From assembly GCA_027604185.1 (NCBI GenBank), contig JADGKB010000001.1:1-64000 (forward strand): a stretch of DNA of 64,000 bases. The letters are read 5' to 3'. The notes under the pieces are model-generated. The model saw nothing but the letters and a program-made list of their open reading frames with translations, had not been told where the DNA came from and did not search any database. The translations under genes and the position numbers were made by a program. This DNA comes from Boothiomyces macroporosus (taxonomy: Eukaryota > Chytridiomycota > Chytridiomycetes > Rhizophydiales > Terramycetaceae). Positions 45,596 to 57,678 of this stretch are shown piece after piece; the stretch's first letter is position 1; every line of letters starts with the position of its first letter.

Positions 45596-46174
45596 TTTTT
45601 TAATTTTGTGTAATGGGAAAATCTTTGTAAAATTTATAGTAATAACGGTCAGTGCAGTTCATCATACCACCTGAACTGACCGCGAGCACGTTTTGGGTTG
45701 ATCAGCAAAAAATTTCCACAACCAAGGTTTTTTTCACAATTCATCCATCCAACCGAATGGATTCAAATCGGCCAACTCAAGTTATCTTCAAGATTCAGTT
45801 TCTTCCCTTTGCTCTTGTTTATTTAAAAAACATTCTTGTATTATCATTCGCTGATAATGGCAACGTAAAAGACCCACGTTGGCCGGTTCCCAGCTCATTT
45901 GCGAAAAGAAAAATTACTAATTCTGCAATCCCAAGAGAGAGATGAATGACTAACGTAGCTTTGTACGTCCTCAAATTTCCAGAATGGAAACTGAGTTAAG
46001 TAGCAGTACGATAGCGTTATCCTCGACTACCGGAAATGGACTAGCGCTTCAGATAAATTGTTTTACGCAGCTACTGGTATCAAGTATGTATAGAGCCCTA
46101 TAACACTTTCAAACCCAAAAGCGTATGAATGAAATGAAAACGTTCCAAGTCTACAAGAATAACCAGGACTGGAG
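45596..46174. other. Mostly unassigned; possible 5' exons of the next gene
   Basis: A plus-strand ORF at 45652-45945 (97 aa) has no homology I can name. From about 45955 onward several short frames look coding (for example ILDYRKWTSASDKLFYAATG near 46018-46080), and intron-like strings such as GTTAAGTAGCAGTACGATAG occur. I could not join them into the gene at 46175. Confidence 0.35.
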
Positions 46175-46543
46175 ATGTGCATTGACAGGCTCAAGTGGTT
46201 TGACATCAAATTCATTACTGTTTATAATGCCACTCGAGTGCGTTCAAAAAGAAAATTTGTGTTTAAACGAATTGCACTTGAACTCAATTTATCTGGTGTA
46301 ACTCGGATGGTCCATGAATTTGCGTTTATCTAACACAACCATAGTTCGTGGCTATCAAAGACGCTTGAAGGAAACATGTGGGGAGCACGTTGTTCAAGCT
46401 TGGAAATCGTGGGTCATTTGTTGGATTCCCTGATTAAACGTCGCATGGCCGAAAAATTCAGGGAATTTGAGGCAAAGAACATTAAAAAAGAATTTTATGG
46501 AAAGCTGCAATCAACCAAAAATTGGCCTTTGTTAGCGATTTAG
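46175..46543 (+). CDS. Unidentified gene (3' part, at least two exons)
   Basis: Exons 46175-46323 and 46345-46543 join across the 21-nt intron GTTTATC...CATAG to give 115 residues: a basic, helix-rich protein (RSKRKFVFKRIALELNLS, VTRMVHEFASWLSKTLEGN, LIKRRMAEKFREFEAKNIKK). The frame-restoring intron of the local type and the biased composition argue that it is real. It is probably incomplete at the 5' end. The ALELNLSGVTRMV stretch is vaguely helix-turn-helix-like. No family is recognised. Confidence 0.45.
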
Positions 46544-46840
46544 TTCCATGTTCTTAAAACTAGATAACTGTATTTTGCCATCACGCGGTTGCACACAGAT
46601 TAACCAAATACAGTCAACTCAGGGTTGAATTCAATAACAAAGTGCCTTGAAAGTTCTATTGATGTGCGGTTTTGGCAATTCTTTAAGAGGGTTGCTGCAC
46701 AATATTTTAAGTCACAAGGATACCAAGACCAGTTGTTGGATCCGCTTGATTGCAATGAGCTAATCAAATTCCAGTATGAGTGCTTGGGTAATGAATATCC
46801 AATATTCGACATAAAAGAATACATTATATTTATTATCGAG

Positions 46841-47883
<1,043 letters not shown>

Positions 47884-47943
47884 TCAAAATCATAGAAATT
47901 CATTCAAATATTGTTTATTAAAAAAGGTTCTTTCAAAGGAGGT

Positions 47944-49128
47944 TCAGTTTTTTTCATTATTGACAATTTCGTAAGCAGTATCAAGAGACATTTTTTCAAA
48001 TTCTTTTCTTGGTGCTTCAGGCTTTTCTTGCTCTTCAGATTCATCAGTCAAGTCAATAACTTGGTGAGTTACAGTGGTTGGGTTGGCATCTCCATCCCTG
48101 TATTCATAAATATACACATTCTTTTGCTTCTTTCCATGCTTTCTAGCTTTGCAAGATTTCTTCATGGCTTCATGGATTTTGCGGTGCATTTCATGCGCAG
48201 CGCTAGCTTCCTTGTGTTTCTGTTCAGCATGCTCACTAAATTCGGCTGCTCGTTCTCTGTGGTGGTGGTACTTTTCTCTTTGGCGTTCGAATTGATGGCG
48301 CATTTGGTATTTTTGCTTCTTCATCATTACTTTTTGGATTTTCATTTGATACTTTTGGATTCGTTTGGCATATTTTTCCATTGATTTGCCGTAGCTCGCC
48401 ATTTCTTCTTGGAACTTTTCTGGGTTGAATGGAGTTTCTTTAGTTTCTTTGACTTCTGGTTCCGAGTCAGAGCTGGAGGTGGAAGTAGATGAATCAGAAT
48501 GAGAATCAGACTCAGAGTCACTTTGGAATGGAGCTCCTCTTTTGCCAAATGGGAAACGGCCTCTTCTTCTACCGTGACCGAATCCGAATGGATGGTGCCC
48601 AAAAGGTGGTGGTCCTCTTGGATCAAAGCCAAATCCTCTGTGATGATCAAAGTGTCCAGGATGTCCAAAGCCCTTGTGCTGTTCAAAGTGTGGTGGTCCA
48701 TGATGTCCAAAGTGTGGTGGTCCATGATGTCCAAATGGAGGTGCTCCTCTTGGATCAAACCCAAATCCACTGTGATGATCGAAATGCCCTGGGTGTCCAA
48801 AGCCTTTGTGCTGTTCAAAGTGTGGTGGTCCATGATGTCCAAATGGAGGTGCTCCTCTTGGATCAATCCCAAATCCTCTGTGATGACCGAAATGGCCTGG
48901 GTGTCCAAATTCGCCTTCATGACCAAAATGATGGTGGCCTTTTTTGCCTTTTCTTTTATATTTGTCTTTGGAGTCTTTGTCTTCCGGTTGCTCGGAAATA
49001 TCTTGATCGATATCTTGATTGACTTCTGGATGAGGTTGCCCGAATGCTGCACCGTCTTGCACAGTATTTACTTGACAATATTCATCTCCACAATCACATA
49101 TTACTTTTTTTTGATGAGATTCGCTCAT
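47944..49128 (-). CDS. His/Gly/Phe-rich repeat protein
   Basis: This intronless ORF is 394 aa from the ATG at 49128. An N-terminal Cys cluster (CDCGDEYC) is followed by a low-complexity region, about residues 60-180, with roughly three units built on HHGPPHFEQHKGFGHPGHFD and GFGFDPRGAPPFG. An Arg-rich segment (GRRRGRFPFGKRG), an SD-repeat tract (SDSESDSHSDSSTSTSSS) and a long Lys/Gln/His-rich helical segment come next. The acidic tail contains VIDLTDESEE, which resembles a SUMO-interacting motif. About one in four residues of the repeat region is His, so metal binding or condensate behaviour is possible but unproven. No family is recognised. Confidence 0.7.
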   Translation of the reverse strand: MSESHQKKVICDCGDEYCQVNTVQDGAAFGQPHPEVNQDIDQDISEQPEDKDSKDKYKRKGKKGHHHFGHEGEFGHPGHFGHHRGFGIDPRGAPPFGHHGPPHFEQHKGFGHPGHFDHHSGFGFDPRGAPPFGHHGPPHFGHHGPPHFEQHKGFGHPGHFDHHRGFGFDPRGPPPFGHHPFGFGHGRRRGRFPFGKRGAPFQSDSESDSHSDSSTSTSSSDSEPEVKETKETPFNPEKFQEEMASYGKSMEKYAKRIQKYQMKIQKVMMKKQKYQMRHQFERQREKYHHHRERAAEFSEHAEQKHKEASAAHEMHRKIHEAMKKSCKARKHGKKQKNVYIYEYRDGDANPTTVTHQVIDLTDESEEQEKPEAPRKEFEKMSLDTAYEIVNNEKN

Positions 49129-49768
49129 TGTTTGATGACAGCTGGCAAATATCAAGCTTTTTATAGGTGTGATACGCCATTCGGCAAAATGCTTGATCTT
49201 CAGCCCGACATTTAGCCGAAGATGATTCGCAATCCCGCGAAAATATACCGACTGTCCTCAACTGTCATTTGAGTAATCCACTCATCGATGCTCTTGCAAT
49301 ACATAAAAGTTCTGGCACATGGGTTTCGTTATGGTTTTGAAAGCACCAGCGGATTATCAAGCACAAAAACATTCAATGGGATACTCTCCACCATCTGCTT
49401 GGTAAGCTAGACTGGAGAAACTAGCTGTTACATGCTGCTCATCAATAGTCTATTTGACTTTCTAATTTTTCGGAGAATTATTTCGACCAATAGAAAAAAA
49501 GCCGCTTCTCAAAATAAAAAAAATTCAACATTCCATTTCCTTACATTTTTAAACGCAATGGCCCCAACGTAAGGAACCCACAATCAAGAGTGGAGAGGGC
49601 AACAATCGAATCGGATTTGGGACTTGGAATTGATGAATATCCTGTCCTTAAATACATTGAACGGCTGTAGTGTGCATGCCGTTTAATTTCCATGTATTAC
49701 TATGGAAGATTTGTTCACTGCGATATTCGCTTGAATGAAATGCATTGTTGGCTAATTCACTTTATCAA
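49129..49768. other. Divergent intergenic region, 640 bp (RPL7 promoter side)
   Basis: This separates the His-rich protein gene from RPL7 and should include the ribosomal protein promoter. No gene is supported. Plus-strand ORFs that end here are antisense shadows of the His-rich gene. No tRNA signature was seen. Confidence 0.45.
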
Positions 49769-50662
49769 ATGAACAGTATTAACCGTAGTGCTGCTACCAA
49801 AAGAGTTACTCCAGAATCTGTCTTGAAGAAGAGAAAGGCAGTTGAAAAGAACGCTGCTGAAAGAGTTGCCAAGGATATCGAACGCAGAAAGGTAAGATTG
49901 ATAAAGGCGGGGTGATGACTCTTTTTTGATTAGCTAGCTTTGGCAGTGTTGCTATCGTTAACCATCTTTCGGGACTGACCGTCATTCATTTTATAGAACA
50001 AGGCTAATTTTAGGCAAACAAGGAAAAGAGAAAGGTCATCTTCAAGCGTGCTGAATCCTATGTCAAGGAATACCTTGCAAAGGAAAGAGACGAAGTCCGT
50101 CTCGCTCGTGAAGCCAAGGCACAAAACTCTTTCTACGTTCCAGCTGAAGCAAAGTTGGCCTTTGTCATCCGTATCAAGGGGTATAGATTTTTCTAATTTC
50201 AGTATCAACAAGATTGCTCCAAAGCCAAGAAAGATTCTTCAATTGCTCCGTCTTACCAAGATCAACTCTGGAACCTTTGTCCGTCTTAACAAGGCTACTC
50301 TTCAAATGTTGCAATGGGTTTCTCCATACATTGCATGGGGTTATCCAAACCTCAAGAATGTTCGTGAACTCGTCTACAAGAGAGGTTTCGCCAAGGTTAA
50401 CAAGCAAAGAATTCCAATCACTGACAACTCTGTCATTGAAACTGCTCTTGGACAATACGGAATCATCTGTGTTGAAGATTTAGTTCACGAAATCTTCACC
50501 GTCGGACCAAACTTCAAGCAAGCTAACGCTTTCTTGTGGGCTTTCCACCTCTCCAACCCAACCGGTGGATTCAAGGGCAAGAAGGTTCCTCACTTTATTG
50601 AAGGTGGTGAATCTGGAAACAGAGAAGACCACATCAACGCTCTCATCCAAAAGATGCTTTAA
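49769..50662 (+). CDS. RPL7: 60S ribosomal protein L7 (uL30)
   Basis: uL30 is a component of the large ribosomal subunit. Exons are 49769-49891, 50014-50180 and 50203-50662 (249 aa, the usual size). Matches cover the whole family: [75 protein letters not shown] and [20 protein letters not shown]. Intron 2 is 22 nt and ordinary. Intron 1 is 122 nt, by far the longest in the window, and contains a box C/D snoRNA. AATAAAAT lies a few bases after the stop. Confidence 0.97.
49906..49983 (+). ncRNA. Box C/D snoRNA in RPL7 intron 1 (predicted LSU rRNA 2'-O-methylation guide)
   Basis: Box C GTGATGA is at 49912-49918 and box D CTGA at 49975-49978. The flanks GGCGG (49906-49910) and CCGTC (49979-49983) pair to form the terminal stem, with one G-U pair. 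The guide ACCATCTTTCGGG at 49961-49973 is complementary to CCCGAAAGATGGT, a conserved segment of 25S/28S rRNA. By the box D plus 5 rule the target is the G of CCCG, which I take to be the position yeast numbers G805 (guided there by snR39b; SNORD2/snR39B in animals). Yeast RPL7 introns host the related guides snR39/snR59, so the host gene also fits. The numbering is from memory. Confidence 0.85.
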
Positions 50663-50760
50663 ACGCTTAAATAAAATGAGTTATTAGTACATAGTATTAG
50701 CGATTTTTTAATATTGAAACTCCGATCGCGTATATCATCCAGTGTAAAAAGAAGTTTCTA

Positions 50761-53745
50761 ATGATCACATTCTTCCTTGCCCTAAAGGTATTGGCTCAAG
50801 TAGAGTGGTAACAAGTTAGTAATCCAGGGGCTATACAATATCTACGCAGATTTATTCTACAACAACAGCAAGTTGGCTCACTCCAAACACGCAATATTAT
50901 ATTAATATCTGGCTTGCTAATGACGGAACCAAGTGCGATACATGTACATATTCAATATTCAATAACGGATCTAGCCCGTTAGTAATTATCCCAGTTACTG
51001 AAAGTGTAAAGGTAACCTCAACGGCAAACTCGTCATACTATTCCCAATCTCAAACCTTGTGGTCTTTCCCAGTCACATTTCAGTCTTTTGGAATATTAAA
51101 CTTGAATATCACTTCATCTTCTCCTCTATATTACAATGGATCAACAATACTGCCACTGGCTGCTGAACTGTCGGTGAACTGGATTTCTCCACAGACTTTT
51201 TCGATTAGTAGCACCTCCCCAAGTGGCATATCGAGTATCAAAGTAAATACTGCTCCTGGAATCGAGACATTATGGTCAATATCCACCAATAACGGTCTGT
51301 ATTTTTCAGTGGACGAGTTTAACACGCTTTACCAAATAGCCTTTAATTTAGAGTCTAAACTGGGAGTATCTACCGATATTTGCACCGGATCACAAATATC
51401 TACCATCTTGTATACTGATTCATATTTAGCATCGAATGTATTGTACTTGGCATCAAACGTTGGATTGATTATGGGTAGTTTAAACAATGGGACAGTGTCT
51501 TGGGAAATTGTGTTGCAAAAGTGTATTAAAAAGTTGGTGAAAAGGACCCAGCAAGGAACTACGCTACCCACCTGGAACCCTGTGGTTGTAATTGGAAATG
51601 GTACCGATTCAGGAAACATTTGGTACTCGAATGTTACCGGAACTGGATTAACCAAAGCTACTTTAATTAACACGGTATTCAGTTCTGCAACTTCTGTGCA
51701 AATAATTGATGCAGCATTTTCAATCATTCAAGAGAATGTTTTCACTGTCCTTGCACTGGTGGACGGAGTGTATTATCTCTTGCAGTATTCAACTTCTTTG
51801 ACAAGTTGGACGATAATATTCAAGTTTCCAACCAAGATCAACCAAAGTAAATTTCCCTAAAAACTAGTAACTAGCAGTAGTGGTATTAAGGCAGAAATCG
51901 TATGGAACGACTTGACGGATTCTTTGAACACTGTTGGAGCTAATAATCTTTCACTGTCACTCACTAACCTATACATGCACAATTCCCCTTCCCTAGATCT
52001 ATTTATAACCGGAAACTGCTTACTGTATTCACCATCGCTTGGCCAGTCCCTTTTAAATTACAACACCGTTGCAAACAGCTCGATAACTTTATTTACTTCC
52101 CACCAAAACGGGAGGTTTCTAGTTTCTACCGCCGACAACAGGTTTTTTGAAGGATATGTTGGAGTGGGATACACTTTTGAGGTACAATCCCCAGTCCAAG
52201 GTATTACCGTTCCATTCTATGGAAATGGCGGACAGCTTAAAGTACTGGCAGCAAACAATGGCAATATTAATGTTGCTAGCTACAACAATTCGTTGACTGA
52301 CCCATCTCAATGTTTTTACTCGACCAAATATTACCAGTACGATTCACTTGTCAAATATAATACCATCCCTACGCTGCCCACGTTCACGCCAGTTTCTTTT
52401 TACAGGGTTTCAAGTCTACCAGAAATTGTGTATTTGGACTATAAAGAAAACTTTAGATTTGAAATGATTCTTGTACCTGCAGATTGGAGTCAAGCAGACA
52501 CATTAGATTTACATCTCCAAGTGACAAACAATCAAATAATAACCGTAAATTCAACAAAGGATTTAGACTATCTGCGAAAATGTATTCGATTCACCGTAAT
52601 TACCATTAAATTAGATTACAATTTCTGATAATGGGATATTATTGCGGGACACAAGCATCTTGACTTCATCTGTTAGGTTGATGATGACAAATGACAATTT
52701 GGGATGCCATAGCTCTCTGATGGTGTTAGAAAATTAACCAAAGGACACTTCACAAACAATCACAGTATATTCAGGTTGCTCAGGGAGTCTGTCCTTGACC
52801 CTAAATTCAACTGCTTTTCCATCTTGTGCCTCAACGAATTTCCTATATCCATGCATACCATTTCAGCCAAGTATCCAGCATTAAATGTAGCATTCTATCC
52901 TAATTTTGTAATCGATGATGCAATAACTGGAGAAAACAGTTCATTTATTTACGACTTTTATCTCCAAGTGGTGGGTGGTGGATCGTCCAATGTAAGATTG
53001 ACAAACTATACGACTGATCAAATTAGCTCGTACAATCCAAACTCAAAACTTTCTAATTACAACTCTCTGATTTATATCATAACGAATAACGATGCAACAA
53101 ATGATTTTACTTTCAATGGCTCTGACACATCTACTGGTATAAAGTAAAGAGCAATTAATCACTAGTTGGAAATGTAAAGCTGGATCGCCTTGCTACAATA
53201 TCCCTGCAACCAACTTTGGCTCTACCCCATTCTATTATTTCACGTTGCAAATCACCGCTATCCCTTCATCAGATACAATTGAAACTTATTGTAACCTTAA
53301 CGCCAATATTACCGTTGGGTTAGTTCACATTCCCGCCTCACTTGAAACCCAGCTTTTATCAATATTTATAACAGCCCTTATCTGCTTTTTCTTTACTGGT
53401 ATATACTTTTGGTTCAGTGAAGCGATAGTTCACCCAGCAACTCCTCCAGAAGAAAAGAACACGGTGCGCTTCTTCAATATAGAAGTTGATGATCAATTCG
53501 AGCGCAAAGCGTCATTAATTATACCTCCCTCTACAAAGCTCCATCCTACGATCGCGGAAGAACAGGAAGAGGTGCTTGATGTGCAATTGAAAAACGGGGA
53601 AGAGCTGGAAGAGCAGTCTCCCGACCTGGATGCCCCAATGGATATATCCGATTCTAGCGATTCTGACATTGAACCAAGCGGTTCGCTGCATGCTTTGAAC
53701 AAAATCGGATTGAGTCTCTCAACTTCAAAATTGAATAAAGAATAA
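50761..53745 (+). CDS. CATSPERB: CATSPERB-like auxiliary subunit of the CatSper channel
   Basis: CatSper is the flagellar calcium channel of sperm; CATSPERB is a single-pass subunit with a large extracellular part. Exons are 50761-50807, 50828-51846, 51868-52595, 52615-52722, 52744-52870, 52891-53143 and 53166-53745, with introns of 20, 21, 19, 21, 20 and 22 nt (953 aa). A signal peptide (MITFFLALKVLAQVEWG), a long ectodomain with many N-x-S/T sites, one TM helix (LLSIFITALICFFFTGIYFW) and an acidic tail are seen. Family-like blocks appear only after splicing: LGCHSSLM, SGCSGSLSLTL, YPCIPFQPTFYPNFVIDDAI, YDFYLQVVGGG, then WKCKAGSPCYNIP and ETYCNLNANI before the TM. The C-terminal third is the most convincing part. 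Confidence 0.8.
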
Positions 53746-53760
53746 AGATTTACTTGAAAT

Positions 53761-54887
53761 TTAACAACTACCGCGATAATCGTCCAGCACAATGTCTTCT
53801 ATATCACTATCATAGCCAGAAAACCACGGCTTCTTTTTAATTGCAACCCTCCACCAATTACGGTAAGCTTTAATTAGAGTGTCGGCAGCAACAGGGGATT
53901 TCATTGCGTTTGCACCGTGCAGTAACCGTCTTTGCTGCCCTTTAAGCATTTCATAGTCCTCCATTAGAATTTTGTAATTCATGCGGCTAATTATTCTGTC
54001 CATTACCCATGAGAATATCGGTATTTGCGAGAATGTGTGGAAGAATGTGAATCTTTGCAAAATAACAAATCGGCAGTGACCTTTGGTAGTTGGAATGACA
54101 TAGAATCCTTGTTCTCCATAAGAGTTTTTTTCTTTGGTAAAGATTTTAAGTCCAATTGATGACGGTGGAAAGAATATGAATTCAGTAAATGGCAAGTGTG
54201 GTGCATGAGGTGTATCCGGTATTCCAGATACTTGGTCTCTGGTAAAGTTCATAGCCATCCTCATTGGAGTTGCATCTGCGCGTTTACCAATCGTTCCAGT
54301 GTGAGTAAATGGTAAATGAGACGGATCCAAAAAGTTTTCCAGCAACAGGGACGCATCAATATCCAAATCGAAATATTCTAATCTTGGAGGGAAATCTAAT
54401 TGAGGATATAGGTGATGAAAGTTAGGAGTAGGTGCAGAATTGATATCTTCTGGATTACCTGGCCACAACCAGATGTATCCATCAGATTCAACTAAAGGAT
54501 AACTTCTGGCTTTTGCATTAGCAGGGATTTTCCGGCCATCCATCAAGCTTGGTACTTTAACCACTGTTCCCTCTGTATCGTACTGCCATCCATGATATTT
54601 GCATTCCAGCTTGCCTTCCAAAATAGCTCCAGTTGACAATGGTGCTGATCTATCGTTAAATCCGAATACCTGTGAGCGCAGATATCAGCTAGTGCTACCG
54701 CCTCTAGTGTAACTGGGTCTCTGTATAGGACAATTGGATCACCCAACAAATGAAATGCGGTTGGCTTTTTCGATGAAATTTCGCCAACTGGGAATACTGG
54801 ATACCAGCCTTTCCTCATATCCGCCGTTTCAAGATAAAACTGCTTTCTCTGAGCCTCTTGGTCATCCAAATCCTCCTCTTTTGTCAT
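53761..54887 (-). CDS. Rieske-type oxygenase, pheophorbide a oxygenase-like
   Basis: Rieske non-haem iron oxygenases oxidise small organic substrates. Coding order is 54887-54670, a 20-nt intron, then 54649-53761 (368 aa). Splicing completes the Rieske cluster: CAHRSAPLSTG and CKYHGWQYD (CxH ... CxxH). The mononuclear iron site is NFLDPSHLPFTHTG (D-x2-H-x4-H). The arrangement and the C-terminal part resemble the PaO/Tic55/Ptc52 group known from plants, algae and cyanobacteria. No transit peptide or signal peptide is obvious, and I see no clear C-terminal membrane pair. The substrate is unknown. The 3' end is about 15 bp from the CATSPERB stop (convergent). Confidence 0.85.
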
Positions 54888-54950
54888 TTGGCGGATAAAC
54901 TGATTTTCTTGGCTAAAAAGAGAGAAATAATTACAAGTGGCTATTTATTA

Positions 54951-57632
54951 CTATCCATGATTTACAGATCGCTGATTACTTCCAAAATGCACGAATACCC
55001 CTTCCCATCCATAGTGGCTTGCCTCCCGTTGGTAATCTTTTATGCACTCTGAGTCAATATAATTATTTTCGCATTCCAATGTAACTGTGGTTGTTCTATA
55101 TTTCTTGCATCCAATAGATCCGCCTTCCTTGCAAGCGCGTAAGCCTTTTGAGGTCAGCTTGTTGAAAGCCAGCTGCCATCTTTTGACGTGCCATAAATCT
55201 CCTCTCGACCACCCAATTCCCAAATTTTGACCAAAAACATCACCAAATCCCATTCTCTCAAATACAACCGACCTGACAGTTTTGGAAAGTCTAAGCGCTT
55301 TTAATATTTTCGATTCGTTCATTCGCATTCCAGATAAATTTAGTTTTGAAATATTTGAGGAAGGAAGCCATTCCATAAGAATGTCTGCCAAGTCTGAATC
55401 AATCGTATTGTAAGAAAGATCTAGCGCTTGAAATCTATCTCCATCTACACTGTTGAATATGGTGTTTATTGATCTTGGTATCAAGCTGCAGTTGGAAAGG
55501 TCAAGCTCTACTCCCGATCTTGTCATCACCCACTGGGTAAGTTGCTGCAATGACGTAGAGGGAGCTGTTCCTGATAAATCCAGATCTCTGATATTCGTCT
55601 TGATCAAACTTTCAGTCAGCAATCTCATCCCTACATTTTGAATGGCATTATTTGACAGCCCCAAACGATCTAATTTTGGGAAAAAGGCAAGATACTGCGC
55701 TAGAATTTTAACAGCTTCAGCATTCTTGGCATCTTTTTCTGATATAACTCTGGAGCATTCAAATTTTTGCAATTTACTTGATAGCGGTACTTTGCTGGAC
55801 ACCAGTGCTGTCAAAATACCGATGAGGCCTTGAGAAGTAATCAGAGTGTTTGAAATATCAATTTCAACCAATGAGAGAAGCATACCACCCAGCTTCAACA
55901 CTTCGGACAGCTTATTAGCTCCATCTGGTCCTAAGCAAAAGTTTTTTAACACGAGTTTGGTAATGTGGGGAAATAAATACTCTGTTTGGATGATTGAAAA
56001 TGAATTGCAGTAATTTGGAGTATGGTATCCTGGTTTTTGCTTTACAAATGAAACTGAAATTGGTAGAGCTTTTTGGCAAAACTGTTCGGTTTTTTGGAGC
56101 TCTTCCTTTACTGGCCGGTCTAAATATTCCGACAGACTGTTAATTCCTTGAATGTTGAACCTATTTTCAGGAACCATATGAACATGCTTGGGGTGTTCTC
56201 GTTGTATCTTTGTGGGTTTTGGTTTTGTCAAAGTGGGATTCAAACAAAATGGTGAAATATCAGTAAGCACCTTTTCACACAAATCGCTAGTAATGATATT
56301 GAGTTTGATTTCAATTGACGGATATACCTGTGCCAAGCTAGTAAAGAGTGCAGTCAGGCCTTCGTTGATGTGTGAGCAGTTTATCGTAATCAACTTTAGC
56401 ATTATGCAATTCGAAAACACATTTTTCCAAAAATTTAAATCTAGTCTGTCATATCCTTGCTCCAAGTAGATATCCAGTTCAACCAGCTCCTTTCCTTCAA
56501 ATTTTAGTACTTTAAAAAGGAGTTTTCGAGAGATTGATGCTCCTTTGGCTATTTTGATCAGAATCTGACTGACATAAAACTCCAAGCAGACTTTTTTCGC
56601 CAAAGATATGATACCCGTTTGTAAGGAGGGTACTAGTCTTTCCGGCCACCTTGATTCAATGTTTCCCCAGCCCAACATCACTTTCCAAAATTTATCCATC
56701 CAAACAGTACTCACATCAACAGTCAGTTTTTCCACAGTGTTGTTGATTTCTTTAGGGATCAGTTCATGTTCAGCGATAACTAGCTCGCCTATACTCACCA
56801 AGCGCAGTATACTTCGAATCAATGGCGCTGGTATCCCTTGAACAGAGTCCACACCTACTTTAATTATAGTTACGATGAAATTCCGCTGCAAGCTTGTTTA
56901 TGCATTCATCAACAAGCTTAGCTAAATCCAGGTATAGTCCAGTATCCATCAAATCAAGGATATGCTCACAAGGTATTTCAAATTTACTAAACATGCTTGT
57001 ATCTGCTTTAATTGTTGCTAAATAGGAACGATTAAGAAATTCGTGAACTAAATCAAATATTTGGATTGAAATCGTTGGAAATGATAATCCATACATGCTT
57101 TCTTTGAATTTTTCTAAGTCAGGTACCACATACTGCTGGAATCATGGATGTGTTTTATAGTTGCGGACTGAAACAGTATGGATTCTGGTAAGACCCTTTT
57201 GGAGTTTGCAATGTATATTGTAATCATTTTACAGTCCCCAAGGTGAGATTGGGCCATTTTCTCTATTCCTTTCCTTTGTATGATGATCCATTCGCGGTCC
57301 TCCTCATCCTCTAAATCGGGAAGGATACTTTCTAGGTGCTTTTTAGGTAAAGTATTGATTCTTGACACCTCTCCAAGATACTGCTTTTTCGATTCCACGT
57401 CAATCAGTTTTGGAGATTGATGATTTAACTTTGGAAGATGCTTCTTTGTAAGTGGATAATTTATCATTGATTTGTCGGATTTTGTGTGTGTTAAATTCAA
57501 TCCAATGTCGATATTCTGACTGTTTTTCCAGTGCTTTGACACGTTCGATGGCAACTTGGCCTTCTCCTGAAGTTGACTGGGATTAAAGTACTTTGCGATA
57601 TTCAGAGGATTGCTAGCAAAACTTCTTTCCAT
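54951..57632 (-). CDS. Elongin C/SKP1-like BTB domain fused to leucine-rich repeats
   Basis: Coding order is 57632-57134, 57113-56874 and 56854-54951, with introns of 20 and 19 nt (880 aa). After a polar N-terminus, residues about 145-245 look like the BTB/POZ fold of elongin C/SKP1: ITIYIANSKRVLPESILFQS, then ISIQIFDLVHEFLNRSYLAT, FEIPCEHILDLMDTGLYLDL and LVDECINKLA. A cullin-adaptor-like helix pair (GIPAPLIRSILRLVSIGELV) follows. The rest is a set of RNI-type LRRs (DRLGLSNNAIQNVGMRLL, RDLDLSGTAPS, QALDLSYNTIDSDLADIL). The layout suggests a substrate receptor that carries its own adaptor fold, but the function is inferred from domains only. Confidence 0.7.
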
Positions 57633-57678
57633 CGCTTTTGGAAGTAAAATTCTGTATGACGTTTTATTTAATGGAGCA

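Noticed and set aside
45652..45945. 97-codon plus-strand ORF beside the RNase T2 cluster
   Set aside because: Overlaps the expected promoter of RNase T2 copy 3 and shows no recognisable motif.
45955..46320. WAC-domain (BAZ1/Acf1-like) reading suggested by a WRCALTGSSGLT stretch
   Set aside because: A second frame through the same DNA joins cleanly to the downstream exon by a standard intron, so the resemblance looks accidental.
46600..46840. Minus-strand ORF continuing past DIM1
   Set aside because: Removing the 20-nt intron at 46890-46909 gives the true DIM1 C-terminus and stop at 46841, so the longer frame is intron read-through.
48489..49215. Long plus-strand ORFs opposite the His-rich gene
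   Set aside because: Antisense shadows of a repetitive coding sequence; the minus frame has the coherent Cys/His/Ser-Asp layout.
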